A DNA stretch of 64,000 nt from contig NZ_CP160403.1 in the NCBI RefSeq assembly GCF_040782645.1, forward strand, positions 1,984,001 through 2,048,000. The letters are read 5' to 3'. A program made the position numbers and the translations under genes. Below are positions 56,210 through 64,000 of the stretch, piece after piece. Below the pieces are notes generated by a model. The model worked only from the letters and a program-made list of their open reading frames with translations, ran no database searches and had not been told where the DNA came from. This DNA comes from Streptomyces sp. HUAS ZL42 (lineage in GTDB: Bacteria; Actinomycetota; Actinomycetes; Streptomycetales; Streptomycetaceae). The first letter of the stretch is position 1. Each line of letters starts with the position of its first letter.

Positions 56210-57568
56210 GTGTCCGTCCCCGCGTCCCCCTCGTCCGCCACCGCCCCGCCCGGCCAGCCGAAGAAGGCGGCCACCGCCGCCTGGATCGGCAGCGCCCTGG
56301 AGTACTACGACTTCTTCATCTACGGCAGCGCGGCCGCTCTGATCTTCCCGAAGGTCTTCTTCGACGAGTCCGACCCCGCCACCGCGACCCTGCTGTCGCT
56401 GGCCACCTTCGGTGTGGCGTACGCGGCCCGCCCGGTCGGCGCGCTGTTCCTCGGCCACTTCGGCGACCGGGTCGGCCGGAAGAAGATCATGGTCTTCACG
56501 CTGATCCTGATGGGCCTGTCGACGTTCCTCATCGGCTGCCTGCCCATCCGGGCACAGGTCGGCGGGCTCGCGCCGGTGCTGCTGGTGGCCTGCCGGGTCC
56601 TGCAGGGCATCTCGGCGGCGGGCGAGCAGGCCAGCGCCAACTCGATGACCCTGGAACACGCGCCACCCAACCGGCGCGGCTTCTTCACCAGCTTCACCCT
56701 GAGCGGCACCCAGGGCGGGCAGCTGCTCGCCACGCTGGTCTTCATCCCGGTCGCCGCACTCCCCGAGAACCAGTTGCTCTCCTGGGGCTGGCGCATCCCC
56801 TTCTGGATGAGCGTCGCGGTCGCCGTCGTCGGTTTCGTCATCCGCCGCAAACTGGAGGAGACGCCGGCGTTCGCCCGGCAGGCCGCCTCCGAGGGCGTCG
56901 TGAAGCTGCCGCTCGTGGTGCTGCTGCGTGAGCACTGGGCGGACGTGCTGCGGGTGATCGGGGGTGCGCTGATCGCCTCCGTCTCCACGATCTTCACGGT
57001 GTGGGCGCTGGCGTACGCGACGAGCGACGCCGTCGGCATGAGCCGCTCCTCGATGCTGTGGGTGGGCGCCCTGGCCAACCTGGTCGCGCTCGCCGCCATC
57101 CCCCTGTGGGCCAGGCTGTCGGACCGCATCGGCCGCCGTCCGGTGTACCTGATCGGCGCGGCCGGCAGCGCGGTGATGATGTTCCTCTACCTGTGGTCGA
57201 TCTCCACGGGCTCGTACCCCCTGACCCTGCTCCTCGGCATCATCACCTTCGGTGTCGTCTACAGCGCCGCGAACGGCGTGTGGCCCTCCTTCTACGGCGA
57301 GATGTTCTCGACCCGGGTCCGCCTGTCCGGCATGGCGATCGGCACGCAGATCGGCTTCGCGGTGGCCGGTTTCGCGGTCACCTTCGCCGCGGAGATCGCG
57401 GGCCCGAACGGCGACGACTGGTCCTCGGTGGCCCTCTTCACCGCGGCCCTCTGCCTCCCGCCGGTCGTCGCCGCCCTGTCGGCCCGCGAGACGGCCAAGG
57501 TGCCGACGGAGCGCCTGGGCGAGCGCTCGCATCGGGAGGCGGCACAGCCGGAGACGGTGACGGCCTGA
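56210..57568 (+). CDS. MHS-family MFS transporter (shikimate/quinate-like importer)
   Basis: This 452-residue protein with 12 helices belongs to the metabolite:H+ symporter group: ALEYYDFFIYGSAAALIF, GHFGDRVGRKKIMVFTLILM, GEQASANSMTLEHAPPNRRG and ISDRIGRRP-like LSDRIGRRPVYLIG. The GTG start has AAGGAG. Close relatives carry shikimate, proline/betaine or aromatic acids. Placement after the TetR and the two dehydroshikimate enzymes favours shikimate or quinate. Confidence 0.9.
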   Translation: MSVPASPSSATAPPGQPKKAATAAWIGSALEYYDFFIYGSAAALIFPKVFFDESDPATATLLSLATFGVAYAARPVGALFLGHFGDRVGRKKIMVFTLILMGLSTFLIGCLPIRAQVGGLAPVLLVACRVLQGISAAGEQASANSMTLEHAPPNRRGFFTSFTLSGTQGGQLLATLVFIPVAALPENQLLSWGWRIPFWMSVAVAVVGFVIRRKLEETPAFARQAASEGVVKLPLVVLLREHWADVLRVIGGALIASVSTIFTVWALAYATSDAVGMSRSSMLWVGALANLVALAAIPLWARLSDRIGRRPVYLIGAAGSAVMMFLYLWSISTGSYPLTLLLGIITFGVVYSAANGVWPSFYGEMFSTRVRLSGMAIGTQIGFAVAGFAVTFAAEIAGPNGDDWSSVALFTAALCLPPVVAALSARETAKVPTERLGERSHREAAQPETVTA

Positions 57569-57654
57569 TCCCGTACCGGACTCCCGAGTCCCCGGACGCC
57601 ATGCGGGCCCCGGGGACTCGGGCACGTCCTGCGTCCGCGGACGGCGCGGCCGGT

Positions 57655-57790
57655 ACAGCGCCACGCCGGGTGAACTCGACCCCGGAGGCGCCGAGTTCGG
57701 CGATCGTCGCGTCGACGTCGTCACGTGAGAATCAGCCAGCCGTGCCCCGCGTCGACGTGGGACCAGCCCATGTGCCCCATTGATCACGCC
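57655..57790 (-). pseudogene. Short VOC/glyoxalase fragment
   Basis: Read on the minus strand the region encodes, with one frame slip, GWSHVDAGHGWLIL and then DDVDATIAELGASGVEFTRR, a typical end of a VOC domain. It has no start and does not join the larger VOC remnant in frame. Confidence 0.5.
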
Positions 57791-57829
57791 CGGGGGCCAG
57801 TGCCCGCCCGGCGGAGCCACCCGGAACCC

Positions 57830-58275
57830 CACGCTCTGCGAGTTGGACCACGCAAGCGTGCACAGCACCAGGCGGTACCCGTCCGGGTCCTCGATCGTGA
57901 CACCTCACTCGTTCCAGTAGGGGTCGGGCGACCGCACCCGCTTGCCGCCCTGCTGCTCGAGCCCGGCGACCAACTCCTCGGGCACCGGGCCGTCGAGGTG
58001 GATGACGAGCAGATCTTCCTCCGTGGGCCGGGGCTCGACGGGACGGCCGGGGTGGTGGACGAGTTCCAGGTGCCGGTCGGCGTCTGGCCGCCGAGCATCA
58101 GAAGGTCGTGTTCGCCGGGTTCGGGGCCGGCCTCGGCCCGCCGCACGACGTTCAGGCCGAGGCCCTCGGCCCCAGAAGCGCTCGGCCGCCGCGAGGTCGC
58201 GGGACGGGCGGGCGATGCGGATGCGAGGACCGGCCCCTCCGCACTCGCCCCGTTGACAGCTGACGTTTCGCGCAT
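57830..58275 (-). pseudogene. VOC/glyoxalase-family pseudogene
   Basis: The ATG at 58275 begins MRETSAVNGASAEG. LGLNVVRRAEAGPEPGEHDL and LLMLGGQTPTGTW are in one frame; after a slip, EPRPTEEDLLVIHLDGPVPE and ELVAGLEQQGGKRV. A stop in DPYWNE-GVTIEDPDGYR then interrupts a typical VOC end. At least two frameshifts and one stop make it inactive. The remaining gap from 57569 to 58382 holds nothing else I recognise. Confidence 0.72.
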
Positions 58276-58382
58276 GAACATCGGCCGGAACGAGCAGAAG
58301 AGAACAGCACGCACGAGACCTCCGCGCACTCCGGCCGGTTTCAGGGGCGGCCGGGGTGCGCGGTCCGCATCGGTCTCCCCGG

Positions 58383-58832
58383 TCAGCCCCCGTTGGCGCC
58401 CTTCGGGATCCCGTACGCCCGCTCCACCCGCAACCGCACCACCAGGCGGCGGTCGCGGACCATGGCGGACCGGTAGTCGTCCCAGTCGGGGTGCTCGCCC
58501 AGGACGTCGCGGTACAGGCGGACGAGCTCCTCGACGGTCTCGTCGTACGGATCCTTTGCGACGGGCGACAGCTCGGCCGTACCCTCGGCGACCGTGTAGG
58601 CCCACCGGTCGTTGGTGGTCACGTGGTAGGACGCCCGGGGGTCGCGGCGCAGGTTCCGGGTCTTGGCACGGTCGTCCGTGACGGAGATCCGGAGGACGCC
58701 CTCCTCCGGGTAGTAGTGGTGGCTGACGTTCGACAGCTGGGGGCGACCGTCTCGCTTGAGGGTGACCAGCACCCCGCTGCGGCCGTCGGAGAGCAGCGCG
58801 AGCAGTGCGTTCTGGGTCGCGTCCTGAGTCAT
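58383..58832 (-). CDS. PPOX-class flavin/F420-dependent oxidoreductase
   Basis: This 149-residue split-barrel protein of the pyridoxamine-oxidase-like group has LVTLKRDGRPQLSNVSHHYY, DDRAKTRNLRRDPRASYHV and GTAELSPVA. The actinobacterial versions with this LKTRNLRRDPR-type motif mostly use F420 (family knowledge). The substrate is unknown. It starts at ATG 58832 and faces away from the next TetR gene, whose operator could affect both. Confidence 0.87.
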   Translation of the reverse strand: MTQDATQNALLALLSDGRSGVLVTLKRDGRPQLSNVSHHYYPEEGVLRISVTDDRAKTRNLRRDPRASYHVTTNDRWAYTVAEGTAELSPVAKDPYDETVEELVRLYRDVLGEHPDWDDYRSAMVRDRRLVVRLRVERAYGIPKGANGG

Positions 58833-58884
58833 ACCCCGATCAACTCGCCCGACCGGGCCGCGCATTCCCGTGCGGCACCACTCG

Positions 58885-58923
58885 GTAGACACTGTCTACT
58901 ACCGCCTGGTAGACACTGTCTGT
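58885..58923. promoter_or_regulatory. Twin TetR operators, one over the start codon
   Basis: GTAGACACTGTCTAC (58885-58899) is a perfect palindrome with one central base. A second copy GTAGACACTGTCTGT (58909-58923) lies 24 bases away and runs into the GTG of the tetR gene. Two boxes in register suit two TetR dimers. The overlap with the start suggests a leaderless or very short-leader mRNA. Confidence 0.85.
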
Positions 58924-59497
58924 GACCGAACCCGAACTGCGAACCCGGCTGGTCGACGTGGGTGTGGAGCTGGTGGCCCGGGAGGGCGCCCAGGCGCTGA
59001 CCCTGCGGGAGATCGCCCGCCGCGCCGGTGTCTCGCACGGAGCGCCCCGCCGCTACTTCCCCACCCACCTGGAACTGCTGTCGGCCATCGCCCGCCGCGG
59101 CTTCGCCGAGCTGGCCGGCCGTGCGACGGCGGCCCTCGACGCTACGGCGGCAGGTCCGCGCGCACAGCTGACGGCACTGGGCGAGGTCTATCTGACCTTC
59201 GCCCTCGGCAATCGCGGCATGTACGAGCTGATGTTCCGTCATGATCTTCTGCAAAGCGGTCACTTGGGGCTTCGGAACACGAGCCTTCCGCTCTTCGCCG
59301 TCCTCGTCGAGCTGGTCGGCCGGGTCCGCCCCGACGCGGACACCCACGCCGTGGCGGGCGCGCTCTGGGCGAACCTGCACGGCATCGCCCAGCTGTGGGG
59401 CTGGGGAAGTCTCCAACTCGCCACACGGGCCGAGGACTTCGAGCCGCTGCTGCGGGCCGCCCTGGACGCGCACCTCGGGCCCGCGGGCGACCGGTGA
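58922..59497 (+). CDS. TetR/AcrR-family repressor
   Basis: This 191-residue protein starts at GTG 58922. The HTH is TLREIARRAGVSHGAPRRYF (about 32-51); a WHG-type C-domain follows (GMYELMFRHDLL, ALWANLHGIAQLWGWG). Its stop overlaps the exporter start (GTGA at 59494-59497). It is expected to bind the twin boxes and be released by a drug-like ligand of the exporter. Confidence 0.92.
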   Translation: MTEPELRTRLVDVGVELVAREGAQALTLREIARRAGVSHGAPRRYFPTHLELLSAIARRGFAELAGRATAALDATAAGPRAQLTALGEVYLTFALGNRGMYELMFRHDLLQSGHLGLRNTSLPLFAVLVELVGRVRPDADTHAVAGALWANLHGIAQLWGWGSLQLATRAEDFEPLLRAALDAHLGPAGDR

Positions 59498-60864
59498 ACC
59501 GTGCCCTCACCCTCGCCGGCAGCGTCGCCGGGGCGATGATCGTCGCGCTGGACGGCACGGTCCTCACCGTCGCCCAGCCCGCCCTCCGGCACGACCTGCA
59601 CGCCTCCTTCGCACAGGTCCAGTGGACAAGCACGGCCTATCTCACAGCGGTGGCCGCCCTGTTGGTGTTCGCCGGCCGATTCGGCGACCGCTACAGCCAC
59701 CGGCGCACCTTCGCGGTCGGCATGCTCGGCTTCGGAGCCGCCTCCGCGGGGATAGGGGTGTCCCCCACCGTCGGCTGGGTGATCGGACTGCGCGTCGTAC
59801 AGGGCGTGTTCGGCGCGCTGTTGCAGCCGGCCACGCTCGGGATGCTGCGCGCGGAGTTCCCGCCCGACCGGCTGCGGATGCCCATCGCCGTACGGACCGC
59901 CGCCATCGGGGTGGCGGCCGCCGCGGGGCCGGTCGTCGGCGGGGCACTGGTGAACGGCTTCGGCTGGCGGGCCGTCTTCTACGTCAATGTCGTACCGGCC
60001 CTCGTGTTCGGCGCACTCGCCCTCACCGGCCGCGGGCCCCGGCGACCGCCCGCTCCCGCGACCCGGCTGGACATACCCGGCGCGCTGCTGCTCTCGGTGT
60101 CCCTGGCCTGCCTGGTGCACTCGCTCGTCACGCTGCCGGAGTCGGGGCGGCTGCCGGCCGGCGGGCTCGGACTGGCTGTGGCCGCCGTCGCCGGCGCCGC
60201 CCTCGTCCGGCACGAGCGGCGTACCGCGAGCCCGCTGCTGCCGCCGGACGTCGTCGGCTCGCCCGCGGTCGGCGCGGCGCTCGGCGTCCTGGTCGCCGCG
60301 TCGGCCGCCCTGCACGGCACCCTGTTCGCGTGCATCTACGTCCTGCAGGACGAACTCGGCCTCGACCCCTTCCACAGCGCCCTGCTCAGCCTGCCGCTCC
60401 CCGCGCTGATGGTGATCGCGGCTCCGGCGTGCGCGGTCCTGCTGCGCCGGGTCGGTGCCCGCCGTACGACCACTGCGGCGACGGTGGTCCTCACGCTCGG
60501 CGTCCTGATGCTCGCCCGGGCCTCGGGCAGGGTCGCGCTGTGCGCCGGGTTCGCGCTGCTGGGCGCCGGGTTCGGCACGGTGATGGTGGCGGCGACCCAT
60601 GTCGTCGTACGGCAGGCATCCGTGGCGTCGGCCGGGGTGGCGGGCGGGCTGCAGCAGACCGCGCTGAACGTCGGTCCGGTGCTGGGGGTGGCCGCGGCCG
60701 GCACCCTCATGGGCCTGGGCGGGGCCCGCTCACCGCTGCTGGTCCTGGCCGGGGTGGCAGCGGCAGCCGTACCCGCGGCTGCCGCCCTGCCGGGTCGCGG
60801 TGTCACGGCGATCACAAATGACAGGGATGGCGGGGTCCACCTCGGTGTTCCTGCGCGACGATGA
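59494..60864 (+). CDS. MFS exporter, DHA2-like (14-helix type)
   Basis: This 456-residue membrane protein has DHA2 motifs: VALDGTVLTVAQPALRHDL (motif D1-like, TM1), RFGDRYSHRRTF, LRVVQGVFGALLQPATLG with motif C-like, and GPVVGGALVNGFGWRAVFY VN. The GTG start is coupled to the TetR stop. It is probably a multidrug or metabolite exporter. Confidence 0.9.
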   Translation: MNRALTLAGSVAGAMIVALDGTVLTVAQPALRHDLHASFAQVQWTSTAYLTAVAALLVFAGRFGDRYSHRRTFAVGMLGFGAASAGIGVSPTVGWVIGLRVVQGVFGALLQPATLGMLRAEFPPDRLRMPIAVRTAAIGVAAAAGPVVGGALVNGFGWRAVFYVNVVPALVFGALALTGRGPRRPPAPATRLDIPGALLLSVSLACLVHSLVTLPESGRLPAGGLGLAVAAVAGAALVRHERRTASPLLPPDVVGSPAVGAALGVLVAASAALHGTLFACIYVLQDELGLDPFHSALLSLPLPALMVIAAPACAVLLRRVGARRTTTAATVVLTLGVLMLARASGRVALCAGFALLGAGFGTVMVAATHVVVRQASVASAGVAGGLQQTALNVGPVLGVAAAGTLMGLGGARSPLLVLAGVAAAAVPAAAALPGRGVTAITNDRDGGVHLGVPARR

Positions 60865-60928
60865 TGTCTGAGGTCGTCCAGGCGGGGTATGCCGGTCGCA
60901 CCTCGATGGACGCGACGGAGGATGAGCA

Positions 60929-62158
60929 ATGGCACAGCTGCGACAGGACGTCGACCCGAGCGAGGTCGGGCTGGATGGGAAGGCGCTGGACCGCCTCGAC
61001 CAGCATTTCGCGCACTATGTCGACGAAGGGCGCCTGCCGGGCTACCTCGTGGCGGTCTCCCGTGGCGGCCGGGTCGCCCATCTCACGACGCACGGCCGGC
61101 GCGACGTGGCGGCCGGGCTCCCCGTCGAGCCGGACACCCTGTGGCGCATCTACTCCATGACCAAGCCGGTCACCTCGGTCGCCGCCCTGATGCTGGTCGA
61201 GGAGGGCAGGCTGTCGCTCGACGATCCCGTAGCCCGTCATCTGCCGTCCTTCGCGGACGCCCGGGTGTACGTCGACGGCTCCGGCACCACCATGACAACC
61301 CGCCCGGCCGAGCAGCCGATCCTGGTCCGCCATCTGCTCACCCACACCGCGGGCCTGACCTTCGCCTTCTACCACTGCCATCCCGTCGACGCCGCCTACC
61401 GCGCGGCGGGTCTGGAGTCCGCGGTGCTGCCGGGCACGGACCTGGCCGAGACCGTCGAGGCGTACGCGAGGCTGCCGCTGCAGTACGAGCCGGGGACGCA
61501 GTGGAACTACTCGGTGGCGACCAACGTCCTCGGCCGGGTCATCGAGGTGGTCTCCGGGCAGCCGCTCGACGTGTTCTTCGCCGAGCGGATCTTCGGCCCG
61601 CTCGGCATGACGGACGCCGGGTTCTGTGTGACGGACGTGCAGGCCGAGCGGCTCTCCGAGCTGTACGGGGAGACCGAGGACGGCGGCATCGAGCCGATCG
61701 CCGGCCTGCCCCTGCACGGCCGCCCCCGTTTCCTGTCCGGCAGCGGCGGCATGGTGGCGAGCGCCCACGACATGCACCGCTTCATGGAGCTGCTGCGACG
61801 CCGCGGCGAACTCGACGGCACCCGCCTGCTCAGGCCCCGGACCGTGGAGCTGATGACCAGGAACCATCTCCCCGGCGGCGCCGACCTGCGGGCCTTCGGC
61901 AGCCGCCCCGCCCACGACGAACCCGGCAACGAGGGAGTCGGCTTCGGCCTGGGCGTCTCCGTGGTGATCGACCCGGAGCGCACCCAGGCCCCTTCCGGCC
62001 TCGGCACCTACGGCTGGAGCGGGGTGGCGACCACGACGTTCTGGGTGGACCCGAGCCGCGATCTGACGGTTCAGTTCATGACGCAGGTCCGGCCGAAGAG
62101 ATCGCTGAAGCTGTGGCCCGAACTCAAGCAGCTCGTCCACGAGTCGGTGTCCGACTGA
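60929..62158 (+). CDS. Serine hydrolase of the class C beta-lactamase fold
   Basis: This 409-residue cytoplasmic protein (no signal) has SxxK in IYSMTKPVTS, YxN-like YSV in WNYSVATN, and a late TYGWSGVATTTFW in place of KTG. It resembles esterase/transpeptidase-like members (EstB, LovD). The ATG at 60929 starts MAQLRQDVDPSE. It stops four bases before the convergent pseudogene. Confidence 0.9.
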   Translation: MAQLRQDVDPSEVGLDGKALDRLDQHFAHYVDEGRLPGYLVAVSRGGRVAHLTTHGRRDVAAGLPVEPDTLWRIYSMTKPVTSVAALMLVEEGRLSLDDPVARHLPSFADARVYVDGSGTTMTTRPAEQPILVRHLLTHTAGLTFAFYHCHPVDAAYRAAGLESAVLPGTDLAETVEAYARLPLQYEPGTQWNYSVATNVLGRVIEVVSGQPLDVFFAERIFGPLGMTDAGFCVTDVQAERLSELYGETEDGGIEPIAGLPLHGRPRFLSGSGGMVASAHDMHRFMELLRRRGELDGTRLLRPRTVELMTRNHLPGGADLRAFGSRPAHDEPGNEGVGFGLGVSVVIDPERTQAPSGLGTYGWSGVATTTFWVDPSRDLTVQFMTQVRPKRSLKLWPELKQLVHESVSD

Positions 62159-62162
62159 GCCG

Positions 62163-62721
62163 TCACCTGTCGACACGCAGGGTGAACGGGATGCCCTCCT
62201 TGGCGACTTCGCCGCGCCGGTCCTCCGACCGCTCCGCCGTTTCGGCGGCGCGGTTCAGCCCCGGGGGCAGGGCGCCGTCGAGGATCTCGCGGACGCCGGG
62301 GGCGAGCGTGCGGGAGACGCAGCGGGCCATCGCGCTCCCCTCCGCGTTCGCCTCGAGGTCGGCTCCTGCCCCGGCGGCGAACCGCCGCAGCAGGACGGCC
62401 ACTCCGGGCTGCTGCTTGTAGGCGTGCCCGAAGTAGACGTGCCGGTCCGTGAGTTCGCCGGGCTCGGCGGGACCTTTTTCACCAGGATGACGGGGGCGTC
62501 CTCCGGCGCCGACACCCGGGAGCCGGCGGGGGCGATCCGGCAGCCCGCCGCCCGGTATTCCTCTGCGGTATTCCTCTGCGGGGAAGATCCGCTGCGGTGA
62601 GTCCTCGACGGTCAGTGCCGCTCCGGCCTCGACGAGCCGCCGGGCGTCGGACGGCACGATCGGGGTGCGCCGCTCGGGTGGTGCGGATCTCGTGGCGCAG
62701 CCACAGATGGAGCTCCGTCGT
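62163..62721 (-). pseudogene. Saccharopine/lysine dehydrogenase N-domain remnant
   Basis: On the minus strand, TTELHLWLRHEIRTT then, after an extra base, ERRTPIVPSDARRLVEAGAA and TVEDSPQRIFPAEEYR is the start of NAD-dependent saccharopine dehydrogenase (lysine-forming). The 13-bp duplication at 62554-62579 shifts the frame; with one copy, AAGCRIAPAGSRVSAPEDAP follows correctly. DRHVYFGHAYKQQPG comes later in the shifted frame. The last 60 residues (VSRTLAPGVREILDGALPPG to FTLRVDR) do not match the enzyme's NAD domain, so the 3' part is foreign or deleted. At 62721 an ACG stands where an ATG would be expected. Confidence 0.8.
62554..62579. repeat. 13-bp tandem duplication inside the dehydrogenase remnant
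   Basis: ggtattcctctgc is present twice in tandem (62554-62566, 62567-62579). Removing one copy restores the reading frame FPAEEYRAAGCRIAPAG, so the duplication itself is a disabling mutation. Confidence 0.92.
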
Positions 62722-62807
62722 ACGCAGGTGACCTCCCGAGGGCCACGGGTCACGGAGGACTCCGCCGCCTCGCAGCCCGTCGGGCCGCGAGGAGACCGGA
62801 TCTGCGG

Positions 62808-63467
62808 TCAGGACCAGTGCGCCACCGCGTCCAGATGGGGCAGGTGGTGGTCGAGGCGCTCCCGCTTGGTCCTGAGGTAGGTGATGTTGCTCTCGCACGG
62901 CGGTATCAGCAGCGGGACCTGCTCGGCGACCTGGATGCCGTTCTGCAGCAGCGCGTCGCGCTTGCGCGGGTTGTTGGACATCAGGCGTACGGACTGAACA
63001 CCCAGGTCGCGAAGGATCTCCGCGGCGACGCCGTAGTCGCGGGCGTCGACCGGCAGACCGAGGGCGAGGTTCGCCTCGACGGTGTCCAGGCCCTCCGCCT
63101 GCAGGGCCATCGCCCGCAGCTTGGCCAGCAGGCCGATGCCCCGGCCCTCGTGTCCCCTCAAGTAGACGACGATGCCGCGTCCTTCGGCGACGACCGCACG
63201 CAGCGCCGAGGCCAGCTGGTCTCCGCACTCGCAGTGCTGGGAACCGAACGCGTCACCGGTGAGGCACTCCGAGTGCAGCCGGGTCAGGACGTCGTCGGTG
63301 CCGATTTCGCCGTAGACCAGGGCCACTTGTTCGTCCCCGCGGTCATGATCGAGGTAGCCCACCGCCTGGAATTTCCCGTACACGGTGGGAAGCGGGGCAT
63401 TCACCACGCGTTCCACACCGGTGCGCTGTGGTGACTTCTTGCCGAGTACGCCAATTTTTTCTGTCAT
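62808..63467 (-). CDS. ribA: GTP cyclohydrolase II
   Basis: This 219-residue zinc enzyme opens the GTP ring for riboflavin-type pathways. Zn Cys ligands are C68, C79 and C81 (HSECLTGDAFGSQHCECG). The catalytic segment YLRGHEGRGIGL carries Y102 and R109. Tyr at this site is what classical complete GCHII enzymes have; in a Streptomyces paralogue a Met there is linked to release of the formylated product (from memory). Length is of the stand-alone type, not the ribBA fusion. It is divergent from a creatininase-like gene with only 38 bases between starts. Confidence 0.95.
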   Translation of the reverse strand: MTEKIGVLGKKSPQRTGVERVVNAPLPTVYGKFQAVGYLDHDRGDEQVALVYGEIGTDDVLTRLHSECLTGDAFGSQHCECGDQLASALRAVVAEGRGIVVYLRGHEGRGIGLLAKLRAMALQAEGLDTVEANLALGLPVDARDYGVAAEILRDLGVQSVRLMSNNPRKRDALLQNGIQVAEQVPLLIPPCESNITYLRTKRERLDHHLPHLDAVAHWS

Positions 63468-63505
63468 GATCTGGTTCCTAAGCAGAGATGAAAGGCCGTG
63501 AAAAG

Positions 63506-64000
63506 ATGAGTGGTACGGGAATACGGTCGGCGGCGTACGGTCTGGTGCCGACGGACACTACGGAAGACGTACGGACGCGAGGTGCGGACGTCTCAACGCA
63601 GGTCGCGGTCCTTCCCGTCGGAAGCTTCGAGCAGCACGGTCCGTTCCTTCCGCTGGCGACCGACACACTGGTCGCCTGCGCCATCGCCCGGGAGATCGCC
63701 GCAGCGTACCCGGTGCACCTCCTTCCGCCGGTGACCATCGCCTGCTCGCACGAGCACGCTGCCTGGCCGGGAACCGTCAGCATCTCCTCCGTGACCCTTC
63801 ACGCGGTGGTAGGGGACATCGCGGCGTCACTGCGCCGCTCGGGCGTCGAGGCCCTGGTGCTGGTCAACGCGCACGGCGGGAACTACGTCCTGGGCAATGC
63901 CGTGCAGGAGTCGTCGGCGCGCGGCGAGCGGATGGCGCTCTTCCCGGCCCCGGAGGACTGGGAGACGGCGCGGCAGCGGGCCGGGGTGTCGACCTCGCTG
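63506..64000 (+). CDS. Creatininase-family amidohydrolase (3' truncated by the window)
   Basis: The first 165 codons of a creatininase/ArfB-fold protein are present: VAVLPVGSFEQHGPFLPLAT with the metal Glu/His, TDTLVACAIAREIA, CSHEHAAWPGTVSIS and VNAHGGNYVLGNA. An in-frame ATG at 63488 could add six residues. In archaea the creatininase homologue ArfB removes formate from the GTP cyclohydrolase product (established); the tight divergence with ribA makes a deformylase or related step plausible. The end lies outside the window. Confidence 0.85.
   Translation, partial: MSGTGIRSAAYGLVPTDTTEDVRTRGADVSTQVAVLPVGSFEQHGPFLPLATDTLVACAIAREIAAAYPVHLLPPVTIACSHEHAAWPGTVSISSVTLHAVVGDIAASLRRSGVEALVLVNAHGGNYVLGNAVQESSARGERMALFPAPEDWETARQRAGVSTSL

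Overview
The window looks like Streptomyces chromosome. It is very GC-rich, with NNG/NNC codon bias and frequent GTG starts. It carries Tat-type lipid-free signal peptides and a CebR-type palindrome. It also holds remnants of an actinomycete integrative element (GntR regulator, HUH Rep, tyrosine integrase) and an IS481-family insertion. The operon tkt-tal-zwf-opcA-pgi-gnd-phosphatase followed by ribA has the order I remember for the second pentose-phosphate cluster of S. coelicolor; this is from memory, not a search.

Layout. (a) 3-9435: a carbohydrate operon with an ABC importer (binding protein cut by the window edge, two permeases), a cytoplasmic GH2 beta-galactosidase, and two Tat-exported phospho-hydrolases (metallophosphoesterase-LamG, and a CehA/McbA-type PHP protein). 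(b) 9547-14776: a minus-strand acyl-CoA cluster (MaoC hydratase, acyl-CoA ligase, amidohydrolase/decarboxylase, SDR), divergent from a MarR-IclR regulator pair. (c) 14844-16340: a duplicated scrap of the IclR gene and a secreted lipase. (d) 16.5-23.6 kb: a degraded mobile island. It has a histidine-kinase scrap, a spare integrase tail, a HigB-HigA-XRE toxin-antitoxin operon, a complete IS481-type element with 14-bp target duplication, a broken GntR regulator, and a broken Rep joined by deletion to the catalytic half of an integrase. (e) 23.6-34.8 kb: a 2334-residue secreted RHS polymorphic toxin (Hint protease plus nuclease tip) with a candidate immunity gene, downstream of a broken LamG giant. 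(f) 35.3-40.3 kb: a GH16-CBM6 beta-glucanase under a LacI-type box, then a damaged sulfur-handling group (ArsR-rhodanese pseudogene, persulfide-dioxygenase-like MBL-rhodanese protein, MFS exporter with an internal amber). (g) 40.4-50.4 kb: an AraC regulator divergent from the seven-gene pentose-phosphate operon. (h) 50.4-51.1 kb: a non-coding array of three 181/187-bp repeats. (i) 51.1-57.6 kb: a membrane beta-helix protein and a quinate/shikimate catabolic group (dehydroshikimate dehydratase-HPPD fusion, shikimate/quinate dehydrogenase, TetR, MHS-type importer). (j) 57.6-64 kb: VOC remnants, an F420/flavin PPOX protein, a TetR-DHA2 exporter pair with a twin operator, a beta-lactamase-fold hydrolase, a broken lysine/saccharopine dehydrogenase, and a GTP cyclohydrolase II divergent from a creatininase-family gene that runs off the edge.

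Two themes cut across the window. Accessory genes are heavily broken (nonsense codons, single-base frameshifts, an internal 13-bp duplication) while the metabolic operons are intact. Short tandem duplications (18 bp at 7716, 13 bp at 62554) and copied gene tails (IclR, MFS) recur. Most functional calls come from motif and domain recognition by eye; no database search was run.
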